Shown here in pieces: positions 41,350-50,945 of a DNA stretch of 64,000 nt. The stretch comes from Actinospineispora acaciae DSM 45401. GTDB taxonomy: Bacteria > Actinomycetota > Actinomycetes > Mycobacteriales > Pseudonocardiaceae. A program made the position numbers and the translations under genes. Position 1 is the first letter of the stretch. Every line of letters begins with the position of its first letter. Location: NCBI RefSeq assembly GCF_000620785.1, contig NZ_JIAI01000004.1:1-64000 (forward strand), in the 5' to 3' direction. Below the pieces are notes generated by a model. It worked only from the letters and a program-made list of their open reading frames with translations, was not told where the DNA came from and searched no databases.

Positions 41350-43941
41350 TCAGAGCAGACCGAGCCGCCCGGCGGCGGCGATAGCGTCGCGTCGGGTCCC
41401 GACGTCGAACTTCCGGTAGATGCTGCGCTGATGGGTCTTGATCGTGTTGACACTGACCCCGAGATCGTCCGCGATCTCCTCGGAGGTGCGCAGCGAGCGC
41501 AGCTCGGCGAGCACCTCCAACTCGCGGTCGCTGAGACGCTCGGCGGGACCGAGCGCGCGCCCGGGAACGGCACGCAGGACGTGGTGCACGAATGGCTCAA
41601 GGCGGCCGAACCGGCCCAGGTATCGGGCGACCAGAGCCCGAGTTCGCCGGCCTCCGTCGTCGAACGGGCGCAGCGCATTCAGCGGCTCGGCGACCCGCGC
41701 GGCCTCGATCAACGCCCGGCGCGTGCGTCGCGTATCACCGCAGAGGTCGGCGCTCACCGCGTCGAGCAGCCAGGCCTGCACGGTCGAGACCGGCGAGACG
41801 CAGGTCGAGGCCCGGGCGAGCACCGGAGCAAGGCACCGCTGGGCCGCGGCAACCCGGCCACGATGGAGCTCGACGGTCGCCCTGAGCACGTTGGCCTCGC
41901 CGGCGTCTCCCAACGACTGGGTCACGTGCTGGGTGGCTTCCGCCGCCCAGCCCGTCTCGCCCACCCACAGGCTCATCCGCGTGAGCGCCTCGGCCGCGAA
42001 CGCCACCCACACCGGCTCGAGCGGGCCGGACATCGCGGCCCACGCCCCTCGGATGGCCGCCGGATACGACCGCAGTGCCTCCCGAGTCGCGGACCCGGAT
42101 CGCACGGCGCGATCGAACCTCACGGTGGCGCCGAGGGCGGTCGCCGCGAACGCCGAAGCCGGGTCTGCCTCGGCGTCAAGCAGCCGGCCAGACAGCGACG
42201 AGTACCCGTTCGCGTCGGCGCGGTCGAGCCGCAGGTACGCGACGTGCCCCGCGGTGAGGTAGGCGGACCCGCAGGCCGCTGTCTGTTCCTGTCCCCGCGC
42301 GCGGGCGAAGTCGATCGCGGCCTGAGCCCGCGCGCCCGCCTTGTCGAAGTCGCCCCACGACATCGCCGTCGCGGCCAGCCCGGCCAGGCATCGCAGGACC
42401 ACGTACTCATGGCCGTGGCTGTCGGCCGCGTCGAGCGCCCGGCGCAGGGCCGGCTCGGCCTTGTCGGCAGCGCCGTGCAGCAGGTGGGTGGTGCCCACGG
42501 TCAGCTGGGCGAGCTCGTCGACCTCGGGGTCGTTCGCCGCGCGCGCCGCCGCCTCGAGATCGTCAAGGGTCGTGTCCGCGGCGCCGGTCGCGTGGCCGCT
42601 GCGCACGCGCAGCACGGCGTGCAGCGCCGCCCACCGCGGATCCTCGGTCCGCACGCTGTCCAGCGCGGCGTCCGCCTCGGCCACGTCGCCGGCCTCCAGG
42701 GCCGCGGCCGCCTCCATCAGCCGCACCGAGGGCAGCTCGGCCAGCCGCGCGGGGACGTGCGCGACGAGCGAGCGCAGCCCGTCGGCCTGCCCCGACAGCA
42801 CCAGCCCAGGCCCCGCCCGTTCGATGAGATCGGCGGCCTGAGCGGCATCGTTCGCGGCGAGCGCATGCCCGACACCACGGCGCGGATCGTCATGCTCGGC
42901 ATACCACCGCGCCGCGGCGCGGTGCAGCCGTGCCACCGACGCCTCTCCCTGCGTACGTCGCAGCTCCGCGCGCAGGTAGCCACGCAACAGGCGGTGGTAC
43001 CGATAGGTCCCGGTGGTGCCCGCCGAGAACTCGGTGAGAGCGTTGCACCGGCAAAGATGATCAAGAATCTCACCCGCGTCGTCGAGCCCGGACAGCTCGC
43101 CGGCCAGCGCCGGTGTCAGCTCGTCACACACGGACGTGCGCAGCATGAATCCGTGCTCGCGGGGCGACTGGTGCGCAAACAGCTCGCCGACCAGATAGTC
43201 GGCGACCGCGCGATGGCCGCTGGCGAACCCCGCGAGCAGCTCCGTCTCGTCGCCGGTCTCCAGCGCCATGGCGGCCAGCCGAAGGCCCGCCGCCCATCCC
43301 TCGCTGAGCTCGATCAGCGCATCCATCGCGGCGTCGTCGAGACGAAGACCATGACCGCCGAGCAGCTCAACCGCCTCGTCCCTGGTGAAGGCCAGCTCGC
43401 GAGCCCGGATCTCACGCAGCCTCCCATCCACCCGGAGCCGGGGGAAGCCCAGCGCCGGCTCGAACCGGCCCGCGAGAACGAAGCGCAGCGAAGACGGCGG
43501 CCACCGCAGCAGCAAGCTCAGGCTCCGCAGCAGATCAGAGTCGGACAGATGCTCGATCTCGTCGAGAAACACCCACACCGGTTCACGCAGCTCGTCGGCC
43601 GCGCACACGAACTTGGTGACGAACTCGAGGTCGGGCCGACCGCCCCCCGGCACCGCGACATCGAGCATCGGCAGCGTAGCGAGGACCGTAGCCCAGACCG
43701 AGCGGGAGTCGTCGCCCTCGCTCAACGAGACCCAACCGGCCCGCCCGACGGACTGTGCCCACTCCGCCAGCAGCGTCGTCTTCCCCGACCCCGGCGGCCC
43801 GGTGACCAGAACGACGTCCTCCGACGTCTGGTCGGTACCCGTCCCAGGCATACCGGACAGCCGCGGCCGAGCCACGAACCGATCCGCCACCGCCGGGATC
43901 CTCGTCCTGAAGCCGCTCGGCGCTCGCCCGCCGCGGACCAT
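41350..43941 (-). CDS. Large LuxR-family regulator with ATPase domain (MalT/LAL-type)
   Basis: An 863-residue regulator. The N-terminal STAND ATPase has Walker A TGPPGSGKTTLLAEW (about 47-61) and an acidic Walker B-like VWVFLDEIEHL, followed by an arginine-containing LRFVLAGRFEPAL sensor. A long alpha-helical, TPR-like repeat region (about 330-780) follows. The C-terminal LuxR HTH has RLSDRELEVLAELRSLRTSEEIADDLGVSVNTIKTHQRSIYRKFDVGTR. ATG 43941 sits after GGGAGGGG; ATG 43980 upstream is possible. Such proteins activate transcription when an inducer frees the ATPase. It lies at the edge of the palindrome island and is one candidate for its regulator. Confidence 0.9.
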   Translation of the reverse strand: MVRGGRAPSGFRTRIPAVADRFVARPRLSGMPGTGTDQTSEDVVLVTGPPGSGKTTLLAEWAQSVGRAGWVSLSEGDDSRSVWATVLATLPMLDVAVPGGGRPDLEFVTKFVCAADELREPVWVFLDEIEHLSDSDLLRSLSLLLRWPPSSLRFVLAGRFEPALGFPRLRVDGRLREIRARELAFTRDEAVELLGGHGLRLDDAAMDALIELSEGWAAGLRLAAMALETGDETELLAGFASGHRAVADYLVGELFAHQSPREHGFMLRTSVCDELTPALAGELSGLDDAGEILDHLCRCNALTEFSAGTTGTYRYHRLLRGYLRAELRRTQGEASVARLHRAAARWYAEHDDPRRGVGHALAANDAAQAADLIERAGPGLVLSGQADGLRSLVAHVPARLAELPSVRLMEAAAALEAGDVAEADAALDSVRTEDPRWAALHAVLRVRSGHATGAADTTLDDLEAAARAANDPEVDELAQLTVGTTHLLHGAADKAEPALRRALDAADSHGHEYVVLRCLAGLAATAMSWGDFDKAGARAQAAIDFARARGQEQTAACGSAYLTAGHVAYLRLDRADANGYSSLSGRLLDAEADPASAFAATALGATVRFDRAVRSGSATREALRSYPAAIRGAWAAMSGPLEPVWVAFAAEALTRMSLWVGETGWAAEATQHVTQSLGDAGEANVLRATVELHRGRVAAAQRCLAPVLARASTCVSPVSTVQAWLLDAVSADLCGDTRRTRRALIEAARVAEPLNALRPFDDGGRRTRALVARYLGRFGRLEPFVHHVLRAVPGRALGPAERLSDRELEVLAELRSLRTSEEIADDLGVSVNTIKTHQRSIYRKFDVGTRRDAIAAAGRLGLL

Positions 43942-43967
43942 CACCCCTCCCGACCCATTGAGTGATA

Positions 43968-43977
43968 TGTGATCACA
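43968..43977. promoter_or_regulatory. TGTGATCACA palindrome upstream of the LuxR-type gene
   Basis: A perfect 10-bp palindrome 27 bp upstream of the LuxR-type start. Its arms resemble CRP half-sites but lack the usual 6-bp spacer, so the binding factor is unknown. Confidence 0.35.
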
Positions 43978-44386
43978 CACACTCTCCGTGTGCGGCCCTC
44001 AACCACTGTGCTCGTGCGCAGCACCGACCCGCAATGCCCGAACAGGTGCTTTGCCTGCACATTTGGCGCAGTACCGCCCCCGCACACCCCGCACTCGTAG
44101 CCAACCGATGTACAGAGAGTGAGCGATGCGCTCACGCGGCAGGCCGGCTTCGGGGTCGAAGGCCGGCGCCCCAAGTCCCAAGAGGCGGACACGCGCGACT
44201 CCGAAACCGTGGAGCGTTGTGCGTCCAAGCAGCAGGACCGCTACGCCGGTGGCGGACACGCCGGCGAGCAGCGGCGCGAGGGTGGTGCACACGCTGAGGG
44301 ATCGGGCCCTCACCTGCTACCGCGGGGCAGAGTTCGCGAACGACGACGAACTCTCAGTCGAACATGGCGTCAGGATACCATGAATG

Positions 44387-44398
44387 ACTTATATAAGT
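44387..44398. promoter_or_regulatory. ArsR-type operator candidate
   Basis: ACTTATATAAGT is a perfect 12-bp palindrome in a strikingly AT-rich patch, ending 23 bp before the GTG chosen for the ArsR gene. ArsR-family operators are AT-rich dyads in this position. Confidence 0.6.
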
Positions 44399-44421
44399 GG
44401 AGACTAGTACGGTCCTTGGTT

Positions 44422-44829
44422 GTGCACGCGTTCGACATCCTTGGCGACCCGGTGCGCCGGCGCATTCTGGAGCTGCTCGCCGACGGCGAACAGACCTCTG
44501 GCGCGATCACGGACGTGATCCGGGCCGAGTTCGGGCTCTCCCAGCCGGGTGTCTCACAGCATCTGCGCGTGCTGCGTGACAGCGGGTTCGCGTCGGTGCG
44601 GGCTGAGGGCGCTCGCCGGTTCTACGCCGTCGAGCCCGCGCCGCTGAGCGAGGTTGACGCGTGGTTGGACCGGTTTCGCCGGTTGTGGGAACAACGCCTC
44701 GACGCTCTGGGAACCGAGCTGGCGCGGGGCAGGCGTGCAGCTCGGACTCCGGCCGGCGGGGAGCCCACCCGACCGGCCGAGCCCGGCACCGATGCGGACA
44801 AGACCGATCCATCAGCGAAGGGAACATGA
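44422..44829 (+). CDS. ArsR-family transcriptional regulator
   Basis: A 135-residue regulator: HAFDILGDPVRRRILELLADGEQTSGAITDVI, recognition helix LSQPGVSQHLRVLRDSGFASVRAEGARRFYAV, then a Trp-rich dimer helix. There are no metal-binding cysteines, so it is of the type that pairs with SRPBCC/AHSA1 genes. The GTG at 44422 is chosen because the operator-like palindrome lies upstream. ATG 44380 is in frame but would place the palindrome inside the coding region. It is followed by the SRPBCC gene 1 bp later. Confidence 0.85.
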   Translation: MHAFDILGDPVRRRILELLADGEQTSGAITDVIRAEFGLSQPGVSQHLRVLRDSGFASVRAEGARRFYAVEPAPLSEVDAWLDRFRRLWEQRLDALGTELARGRRAARTPAGGEPTRPAEPGTDADKTDPSAKGT

Positions 44830-44830
44830 C

Positions 44831-45475
44831 ATGAAAGACGTATTGGACGAACTGGCCGCCGCGCGCCGAGCGATGGGCAAGGGCAGCGTGCCCGCCGGCG
44901 ACGCGTACACCATCGAGGTGCGGCGTCGATACGAAGCGCGGATCGACGACGTCTGGGACGCCCTGACCAGCCCCGAGCGGCTGCCTCGCTGGTTGAAACC
45001 GGTCACCGGGGACCTGCGGCTTGGCGGGAAGTTCGAGCTGGACGGTGGTGAGCACGGCGAGATCCTCCGGTGCGAGCCGCCGCGTCTGCTCAAGGTGTCC
45101 TGGCTCTACGGACCGGACGCCGACGCTTGGCCCGGCACGAGCGAGGTGGAAGTGCGCCTGGCCCCGGGCCCGACCGGCGACACCGAGTTCGAACTGATCC
45201 ACGCAGCGATCGTCGAGGAGCCCCTCTTCCCGACCTACGGCCCCGGTGCCGGCGGCGTTGGCTGGGACCTGCATCTCCTCGCCCTGGCCCGGCTGTTGGC
45301 CGATGGCGAGACCGCCGACCACGAGGGCGTCCAGCAGTCGCCCGAAGGGCGCGAGTTCATCCGGCGCAGCGCCGCGGCCTGGGGACGGGCTCACCTGGCC
45401 GCTGGTGGCGAACCGGAGCACGTCGCGGCCGCGGTCGAGGCCACCACCAAGTTCTACGCACCCGACCCGACCTGA
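44831..45475 (+). CDS. SRPBCC (AHSA1-like) protein
   Basis: A 214-residue protein with the START-like fold: VRRRYEARIDDVWDALTSPERLPRWLKPVTGDLRLGGKFELDGGEHGEILRCEPPRLLKVSW. A C-terminal helical part has YGPGAGGVGWDLHLLALARLLA, typical of the AHSA1 subgroup that follows ArsR genes. It probably binds a small hydrophobic ligand. It is co-transcribed with the regulator. Confidence 0.85.
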   Translation: MKDVLDELAAARRAMGKGSVPAGDAYTIEVRRRYEARIDDVWDALTSPERLPRWLKPVTGDLRLGGKFELDGGEHGEILRCEPPRLLKVSWLYGPDADAWPGTSEVEVRLAPGPTGDTEFELIHAAIVEEPLFPTYGPGAGGVGWDLHLLALARLLADGETADHEGVQQSPEGREFIRRSAAAWGRAHLAAGGEPEHVAAAVEATTKFYAPDPT

Positions 45476-45516
45476 CATCCCCACCGCGGCGGGCTGACCA
45501 GCATTCCTGGAGACGG

Positions 45517-46080
45517 ATGTCAGACCTCTCCGTCGAGGAGCAGGACGAGCAACACAACAGCATGTCCCACACCTGGAAAGAATGCGCGATGAAGTACACC
45601 AACTCGATCGAGATCGCCCTGCCGAGGGAGAAGGTGGCCCAGCTGCTTGCCGACCCTGCACACCTACCGAGGTGGCTGCGGGGCCTGGTGCTGCACGAGC
45701 CGGTGAATGGGATACACGGGCAGCTCGGTACGACGTCGCGGGTCGTGATGCGGTCGGGGCAGCGGACGATCGAATGCACCGAAACGATCACACGCCGGGA
45801 TCCGGCCGACCTGCACGGGATCCCCCAGGGGATCGTCGTTCACTTCGACCGCGAGATCGTCGGCGCGGGCATGTGGAGCGTCGTGCGCGATCGGCTGACC
45901 GAAGCCAATCCGGAGACGACGCTCTGGGAGAGCGAGAGCGAATACCGGTTCAGCGGCCTGCTGATGCGGCTGGTGGGGCTTCTCATGCCCGGCGCCTTCC
46001 ACAAGCAGTCGCAGCAACACATGCGGGACTTCAAGGCGTTCGCCGAACAGGGCAAGGATGTCCGCAAAGGAAGGGACTGA
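45517..46080 (+). CDS. SRPBCC-domain protein
   Basis: A 187-residue product. The core from MKYTNSIEIALPREKVAQLLADPAHLPRWLRGL is a polyketide-cyclase-like SRPBCC domain, ending with GLLMPGAFHKQSQQHMRDFKAFAEQ. ATG 45517 follows GGAGACGG. ATG 45589 begins right at the domain and is equally plausible, giving 163 residues. It lies 41 bp after the ArsR operon gene and may be part of it. Confidence 0.78.
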   Translation: MSDLSVEEQDEQHNSMSHTWKECAMKYTNSIEIALPREKVAQLLADPAHLPRWLRGLVLHEPVNGIHGQLGTTSRVVMRSGQRTIECTETITRRDPADLHGIPQGIVVHFDREIVGAGMWSVVRDRLTEANPETTLWESESEYRFSGLLMRLVGLLMPGAFHKQSQQHMRDFKAFAEQGKDVRKGRD

Positions 46081-46131
46081 TCTGTCGCAATCAGCAACGG
46101 TCGGAGCGCCCAGGCGAGCACTGTTCCGGTT

Positions 46132-46147
46132 ACCAACGAGCGTTGGT
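46132..46147. terminator. Convergent-gene hairpin
   Basis: ACCAACG and CGTTGGT, separated by 2 nt, lie between two converging stops (46080 and 46152). The stem could act as a bidirectional terminator; an operator is an alternative. Confidence 0.4.
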
Positions 46148-46151
46148 GTGT

Positions 46152-48266
46152 TTACGCGTGGCGGCGCAGGGTGAGGCCGGCGGGCGGGCGCACGGCCTCG
46201 GCGACCTGCTTGGCGCGTACCTGGGCACGTGTAGCCGAGCGAAGCCGCCGCGACAGGCCGGCCGGTTGAGCGTCAGCGGCGCGGTGCCCGCTGTCGCGGC
46301 CCGCCCCGGCGAGCTCGGACTCTGCCAGATGCATGAGGCGGGCGAGCTCGGCGCCCGCCTCGGGACAGCCGTCGAACGCGGCGAGCGCCTCGGATGCATG
46401 GGCGAGGTGCGCCCGCGCCCGCCGCTCGGCATCGGCCAGCACCTCGGCGGGCGATGCCGCCAGCGTGATCTCCCAGAACGCGTTGGTCTCGTCGACGTAG
46501 TAGTAGCCATGGCCCGGATCGGGGGTGGCCAGCCCGCGAGCGGCCGGTCCGACGCAGGCGCGGTAGGTACCGGAGCCGTCGGCCCTCGGGGCCATGAGGG
46601 CGGTGAACGCGTTGCCCCGGTGCGCGACGGAGGAGTTCCACCGTTCGCCGGCGTGCCAGCGCTCGGCGACCTCCCGGACGTCGCCGGGCGGAATCTCGCC
46701 GCTGGTGTGGTACAGGGCGTCCAGGTAGTCCAGGTCGATCCGCCCGTAGCCCTCCATCATCGCCCGGTAGTGGAAGCGGTTGCGGCCCTCGCTGGTCTTG
46801 GTGATCAGGCGGCGGATCGCGATGGGTCCGGGCGCCTCGTGGATGACCCGGGGATCGACCGTGTGCCACCCGCCGGCCAGGGAGTACTCGTAGCCCGTGC
46901 GCGGCGCCCCGTTGAGGTGCCCGGAGCGGGGGCTCAGCGCGTTGTTGTTGGCGTAGAGGAAGTCGTGCGGCGACCCGTAGGCGTCGTAGGTGGCCTCCCT
47001 GATGATCGGGTCTGGATCGTCGGGGCAGCCGTTGCGGGCCTCGAAACAGAACGCCCGCTCGCCGTCGGCCCACAGCCCGCCGGCCGTCCCCAGGGTGACC
47101 CCGGCGTCCCCCACCGGCAGCCGCAGCATCATGTCCCGGGCCTCGGCGGCGCTGTCGGCGAACTGCAGCGCGTGGAAGGTGGCGGCGCCTCGGCGGACGC
47201 CGTACCCCCACTGGTCCCTCGGCTCGCCGCCGCTGGCGCCGCCGTGGTGGACGTAGGCGACGCCCCTGCTGTTCATCCCCGGGTGGCCGCCGAGGTAGTC
47301 GCGGCCGATCATCGGGATGGAGCCCTTCACCGAGAAGGGCGTGTAGACGAAGCTGTGGCCGTCCGCCGGGAAGGCGACGATGGTCGCCTGGAACGTGCAG
47401 TCGTGGTCGGTGGTCGCGCCGGCCACCAGCCGCCCGTCCGCGGTCGCAGCGCCCCAGGCGCACACGCCGCTGCACAGGTCCGGGACGCCGGCCCTGGGCG
47501 GTGACCCTCCGAGGTAGGCCGCGTTCGTGCGCTCGCCGGCGGCGTCGGACTCCGCGTAGGCGAAGGGCCTGGACTCGGTGGCGAACGGGCGGGTGCCGGT
47601 CCAGATCGCCAGCACCTGGTCGTAGGACATCGACGCACCGTCCGCCCAACCCTCGACGAAGGCCAGCACCTCGGGCATGTGCCGGCGCAGTTGCGCCTCC
47701 CAGATGCGCAGCTGGGCGGTCTCCGCCGCGTCCAGCCGCCTGGCCGCCTGCGGCGCGAAGATCCACCGCCCGAAGATCTCGATGACCTGCTGGGCGTACT
47801 GGCGCCCCATGTCCCGGTTCGATCCCTGCAGCACCACGATGGGGCAGATGGACGGCACCAGCGGGACGTCCCCGGCGAAGCTGATCTCGCTGCCCGCCCG
47901 GCCGACGAGCTCGGGGAGCGGGGCGTCGAGGACGCGGCCCGCGCGGCAGGCGTCCTGGATCCGCCCCGCGGCGCCGGTGACCTCGCCGAACATCGCGACG
48001 ACGGTGTCGAGGTCGCCCGAGGCGCCCAGCGGCGGGGCGAAGTCGCCGTAGGTGCCGTCGATGCGGCCGAGCATCCACTTGGCCCGGGCGAGGTCGACGG
48101 TCACCCGCTCCAGCGCCCGCCGGGTGGCGACGTACACCGGGTCCCACCAGTCGCGCTCGACCAGCGCGCGGTTGGCGTCGTGCAGCGCGTCGTGTGCGTC
48201 GTGGCGCGCCGCGAATGCCGGGCCCAGCTCGGCTGTGTCGATGTCGGACGGCGATTCGACGGACAT
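46152..48266 (-). CDS. C45-like Ntn hydrolase/acyltransferase
   Basis: A 704-residue protein. A long N-terminal region (1-264) leads to DLCSGVCAWGAATADGRLVAGATTDHD, where Cys265 is at the position of the self-cleaving nucleophile of C45 acyltransferases (compare DGCTT in isopenicillin N acyltransferase). The downstream body contains HPGMNSRGVAYVHHGG and NGCPDDPDP. The size and the 264-residue propeptide are larger than usual for the family, which is about 350. It would hydrolyse or transfer an amide-linked acyl group. It is the last gene of a nine-gene operon, 1 bp after the binding-protein gene. The family call is moderate. Confidence 0.7.
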   Translation of the reverse strand: MSVESPSDIDTAELGPAFAARHDAHDALHDANRALVERDWWDPVYVATRRALERVTVDLARAKWMLGRIDGTYGDFAPPLGASGDLDTVVAMFGEVTGAAGRIQDACRAGRVLDAPLPELVGRAGSEISFAGDVPLVPSICPIVVLQGSNRDMGRQYAQQVIEIFGRWIFAPQAARRLDAAETAQLRIWEAQLRRHMPEVLAFVEGWADGASMSYDQVLAIWTGTRPFATESRPFAYAESDAAGERTNAAYLGGSPPRAGVPDLCSGVCAWGAATADGRLVAGATTDHDCTFQATIVAFPADGHSFVYTPFSVKGSIPMIGRDYLGGHPGMNSRGVAYVHHGGASGGEPRDQWGYGVRRGAATFHALQFADSAAEARDMMLRLPVGDAGVTLGTAGGLWADGERAFCFEARNGCPDDPDPIIREATYDAYGSPHDFLYANNNALSPRSGHLNGAPRTGYEYSLAGGWHTVDPRVIHEAPGPIAIRRLITKTSEGRNRFHYRAMMEGYGRIDLDYLDALYHTSGEIPPGDVREVAERWHAGERWNSSVAHRGNAFTALMAPRADGSGTYRACVGPAARGLATPDPGHGYYYVDETNAFWEITLAASPAEVLADAERRARAHLAHASEALAAFDGCPEAGAELARLMHLAESELAGAGRDSGHRAADAQPAGLSRRLRSATRAQVRAKQVAEAVRPPAGLTLRRHA

Positions 48267-48267
48267 C

Positions 48268-49962
48268 TCATCCCCCGTTCGTCAGGTGCGGCCTGGTGTA
48301 GAAGTCCTTGTTGGTGGCGACCAGGAGGAAGCTCGGGAAACCTGTCCACCGGTCGTTGTGGGCACTGATCTCGGGTATCTCCGCGATCGGATAGGCCGCG
48401 CGCGCCAGGTAGTACATCTCCTGCAGCTTCATGATCCCGGCGTCGCGCTGGGCGGGGTCGCGGGAGGTTGCCCGGTACAGCTCGTCGTAGGCGGGATCGG
48501 TGAACCCGGTGAGGTTCCAGGCGCACCACGACGAGCTCACGTAGTGGTCGAGCGTGTCCAGGGGGTTGATGTCGGAGATGTCCACGTCCAGCCACAGGTC
48601 CCAGCCGGTGTAGCCGCGCCGGGTGGTGGCGTCGCAGTCGGCGCCGAGGGTCTTCGCCCAGGTCGCCGGCTCGTCCCCGACGGTGAGCTGGGTGGCGTCG
48701 ACCCCGAGGTCACCCAGGTTGGAGCGCAGGATGGTGGCCGCCCGCGTGATGTTGAACGGCCACGAGTTCGGCGTCACGACCTCGTAGGCCATGCGGTGCG
48801 TCGGCTGCCCGGAGCCGGCCGGCACGATCCGCACGCCGTCGGGTCCGCGCCGGTAGCCGAGCTCGTCCAGGATCCGGTTCCCGGCCGCGCAGTCGTGGTC
48901 GCGCGCGGGCAGCGCACGGTTGGCGTACTGGCTGGTGCTCCCGAACAGGGTCTCGATCCTCCGCGCGTACCCGTGGAAGACCACGTCGATGACGTCCTGG
49001 CGGTCGATGCAGTAGCCCAGCGCCTCCCGGACCCGGGGGTCGAGCAGCTCGCGGTTCTCCGTCTTGTTCGGGTTGCTGTTGAACAGCAGGTCCAGCTGCT
49101 CGAACGACGGATCCGCGGACACCGTCGCACCGGGCGTCTTGCGCACGGCCGGAACGGCCGAGGTGGGCACCGAGAGGATGACGTCGACCTCGCCGGCGCG
49201 GAAGGCGTGGACCATCGAGTCGGCGTTGGTGAACAGCGTCAGGGTCAGCACCTTCGCCCGCGCGGGCGGGCGGTAGTAGTCCGGATCGCGGACGAAGACC
49301 ACTGTGCCCCTCGGGTCGAACCGTTGCAGGCGATACGGGCCGCCGGTGACCATCCCGCCCGGGCGCTGGTCGGGCCGGTAGGCCTGCAGGCCCCGCCCGT
49401 CCCCGGTCGCCAGCGGCGCCCACACGTGCTCGGGCAGCAGCGGAACGCCGCCGACCGCCTCCAGCGCGTCCGACCGAACCGTGTGGTAGTCGACCACCAG
49501 CGTGGTCGGGTCCGGCGCGCTGGCCCGCTCGATGCCGGCCACCACGCCGGCCATCCTGCTGGTGGGGCCGTCCCGGAACCTCAGGGTCGTGTTGATCGTC
49601 CACGCCGCGTCCCGCGCGGTGATGGGGCCCCCGTCCGACCACTTCGCGGTGGGCCGCAGGTGGAACGTGATGCGCCGGTAGTCCGGCGCGATGTCCCACG
49701 ACGTCGCCAGGTCCGGCGCCGGGTGCCAGCCGCCGGCACCGGCGTCCTGCTCGATCAACCGGGGGTAGGCCAGCATCTTGCCGATCCCCGACGGGAGGGT
49801 CAGCGTCAGCCACGGGTTGAGCGACTGGGAGGTCTCGACCACCCCGACGCGCAGCACGCCGCCCTCCGCATCGGCGCTCGACACCCGGGCCGCCGTGCCG
49901 TTCCCGCAGGCCGCAACCATCAGCGCGACGACGACGGCGAGACCCACCCTCCTGCCGGTCAC
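48268..49962 (-). CDS. Oligopeptide/opine-type ABC substrate-binding lipoprotein
   Basis: A 564-residue SBP_bac_5 protein. The signal LAVVVALMVAAC gives a lipid-anchored Cys. Motifs are VVETSQSLNPWLTL, TFHLRPTAKWSDGGPITARDAAWT, GGPYRLQRFDPRGTVVFVRDPDYY and DVILSVPTSAVPAV. GTG 49962 overlaps the ATPase stop (GTGA). It should present a peptide-like, opine or glycoside substrate to the OppB/C-type permeases. Confidence 0.9.
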   Translation of the reverse strand: MTGRRVGLAVVVALMVAACGNGTAARVSSADAEGGVLRVGVVETSQSLNPWLTLTLPSGIGKMLAYPRLIEQDAGAGGWHPAPDLATSWDIAPDYRRITFHLRPTAKWSDGGPITARDAAWTINTTLRFRDGPTSRMAGVVAGIERASAPDPTTLVVDYHTVRSDALEAVGGVPLLPEHVWAPLATGDGRGLQAYRPDQRPGGMVTGGPYRLQRFDPRGTVVFVRDPDYYRPPARAKVLTLTLFTNADSMVHAFRAGEVDVILSVPTSAVPAVRKTPGATVSADPSFEQLDLLFNSNPNKTENRELLDPRVREALGYCIDRQDVIDVVFHGYARRIETLFGSTSQYANRALPARDHDCAAGNRILDELGYRRGPDGVRIVPAGSGQPTHRMAYEVVTPNSWPFNITRAATILRSNLGDLGVDATQLTVGDEPATWAKTLGADCDATTRRGYTGWDLWLDVDISDINPLDTLDHYVSSSWCAWNLTGFTDPAYDELYRATSRDPAQRDAGIMKLQEMYYLARAAYPIAEIPEISAHNDRWTGFPSFLLVATNKDFYTRPHLTNGG

Positions 49963-50945
49963 GATGTCTCCACCAGCCAGCAGGCGGCGCGGTGGCCGTC
50001 GACGTCCGGGAGCCGGGGGTCGTCGCGGCGGCAGCGCTCGGTCACCGCCGGGCATCGGGGGTGGAAGCGGCAGCCGGGCGGGACCGCGCCGGCGTCGGGG
50101 ATCTCGCCCCTCAGGACGCGTGGCTGCCCGCGCCGGCGCGGGTCGGCGGACGGGACGACCGACAGCAGCGCCCGCGTGTACGGGTGGCGGGGCGCGCGGA
50201 CGACGGCCTGGGCCGGGCCCTCCTCGACCACCCGGCCCAGGTACATCACGGCGATCCGGTCGGCGAAGTGGGCGGCGGTGGACAGGTCGTGGGTGACCAT
50301 GACGATGGCGAGGCCGTCGCGGCGCAGGCCGTCGAGCAGCCGCAGGATGCCGGCCCGCACGGAGACGTCGAGCATCGACACCGGCTCGTCGGCCACGATG
50401 AGCTCCGGCCCGAGGATCAACGCGGCGGCGATCGCGACGCGCTGGCGCTGGCCACCGGACAGCTCGTGCGGATAGCGCTCCAGGAACCGCTCGGGCGGGG
50501 TCAGCCCGGCCCGCTCCAGCGCCCGCGACACCGCCGCCCGGCGCCGCTCACGGGTGCCGCCCGTGCGGTGGATCAGCAGCGGTTCCTCGACGGTGGCGCG
50601 GACCCGGAAGCGTGGGTCCAGCGACTCGTAGGGATCCTGGTGGATGAGCGCGACGCGGCGGCGCATCGCGCGCAGCCGGCGCTCGTCCAGGCCCGCGACG
50701 TCCTCGCCGTCGAAGCGGACCCGCCCGGAGTGCGGCTGGACCAGGCGCAGGCCGGCGTGGGCCAGCGTGGTCTTGCCGCAGCCGGACTCGCCGACGACGG
50801 CCAGCATCTCGCCCCGCGCCACGGACAGCGTGACGCCGTCGACGGCGGTGACGTACCCGCGCCCCCGGCCGGCCAGCGCGCCGAGCAGGCTCCGCCGCGC
50901 CGGGAACCGGACCGCGACCCGATCCAGGGTGAGCAGCTCGGTCAT
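49959..50945 (-). CDS. Opp/Dpp ABC transporter ATP-binding protein (OppF-like)
   Basis: A 328-residue ATPase with Walker A GESGCGKTTLAHA, signature ELSGGQRQRVAIAAAL, Walker B LIVADEPVSMLDVS and the C-terminal oligopeptide extension with CRFHPRCPAVTERC, a possible Fe-S/zinc motif typical of OppF/DppF. It overlaps both neighbours by 4 bp. Confidence 0.93.
   Translation of the reverse strand: MTELLTLDRVAVRFPARRSLLGALAGRGRGYVTAVDGVTLSVARGEMLAVVGESGCGKTTLAHAGLRLVQPHSGRVRFDGEDVAGLDERRLRAMRRRVALIHQDPYESLDPRFRVRATVEEPLLIHRTGGTRERRRAAVSRALERAGLTPPERFLERYPHELSGGQRQRVAIAAALILGPELIVADEPVSMLDVSVRAGILRLLDGLRRDGLAIVMVTHDLSTAAHFADRIAVMYLGRVVEEGPAQAVVRAPRHPYTRALLSVVPSADPRRRGQPRVLRGEIPDAGAVPPGCRFHPRCPAVTERCRRDDPRLPDVDGHRAACWLVETS

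Larger units (their letters stand above)
43942..44421. other. Divergent intergenic gap of 480 bp
   Basis: This stretch carries two palindromes (43968-43977 and 44387-44398). No convincing gene was found: overlapping short frames are Arg-rich and lack family similarity. Confidence 0.5.

Noticed and set aside
46273-48147. A long Arg-rich frame opposite in phase to the C45-like gene
   Set aside because: High-GC shadow: Arg/Gly/Ala composition with no domain signal.
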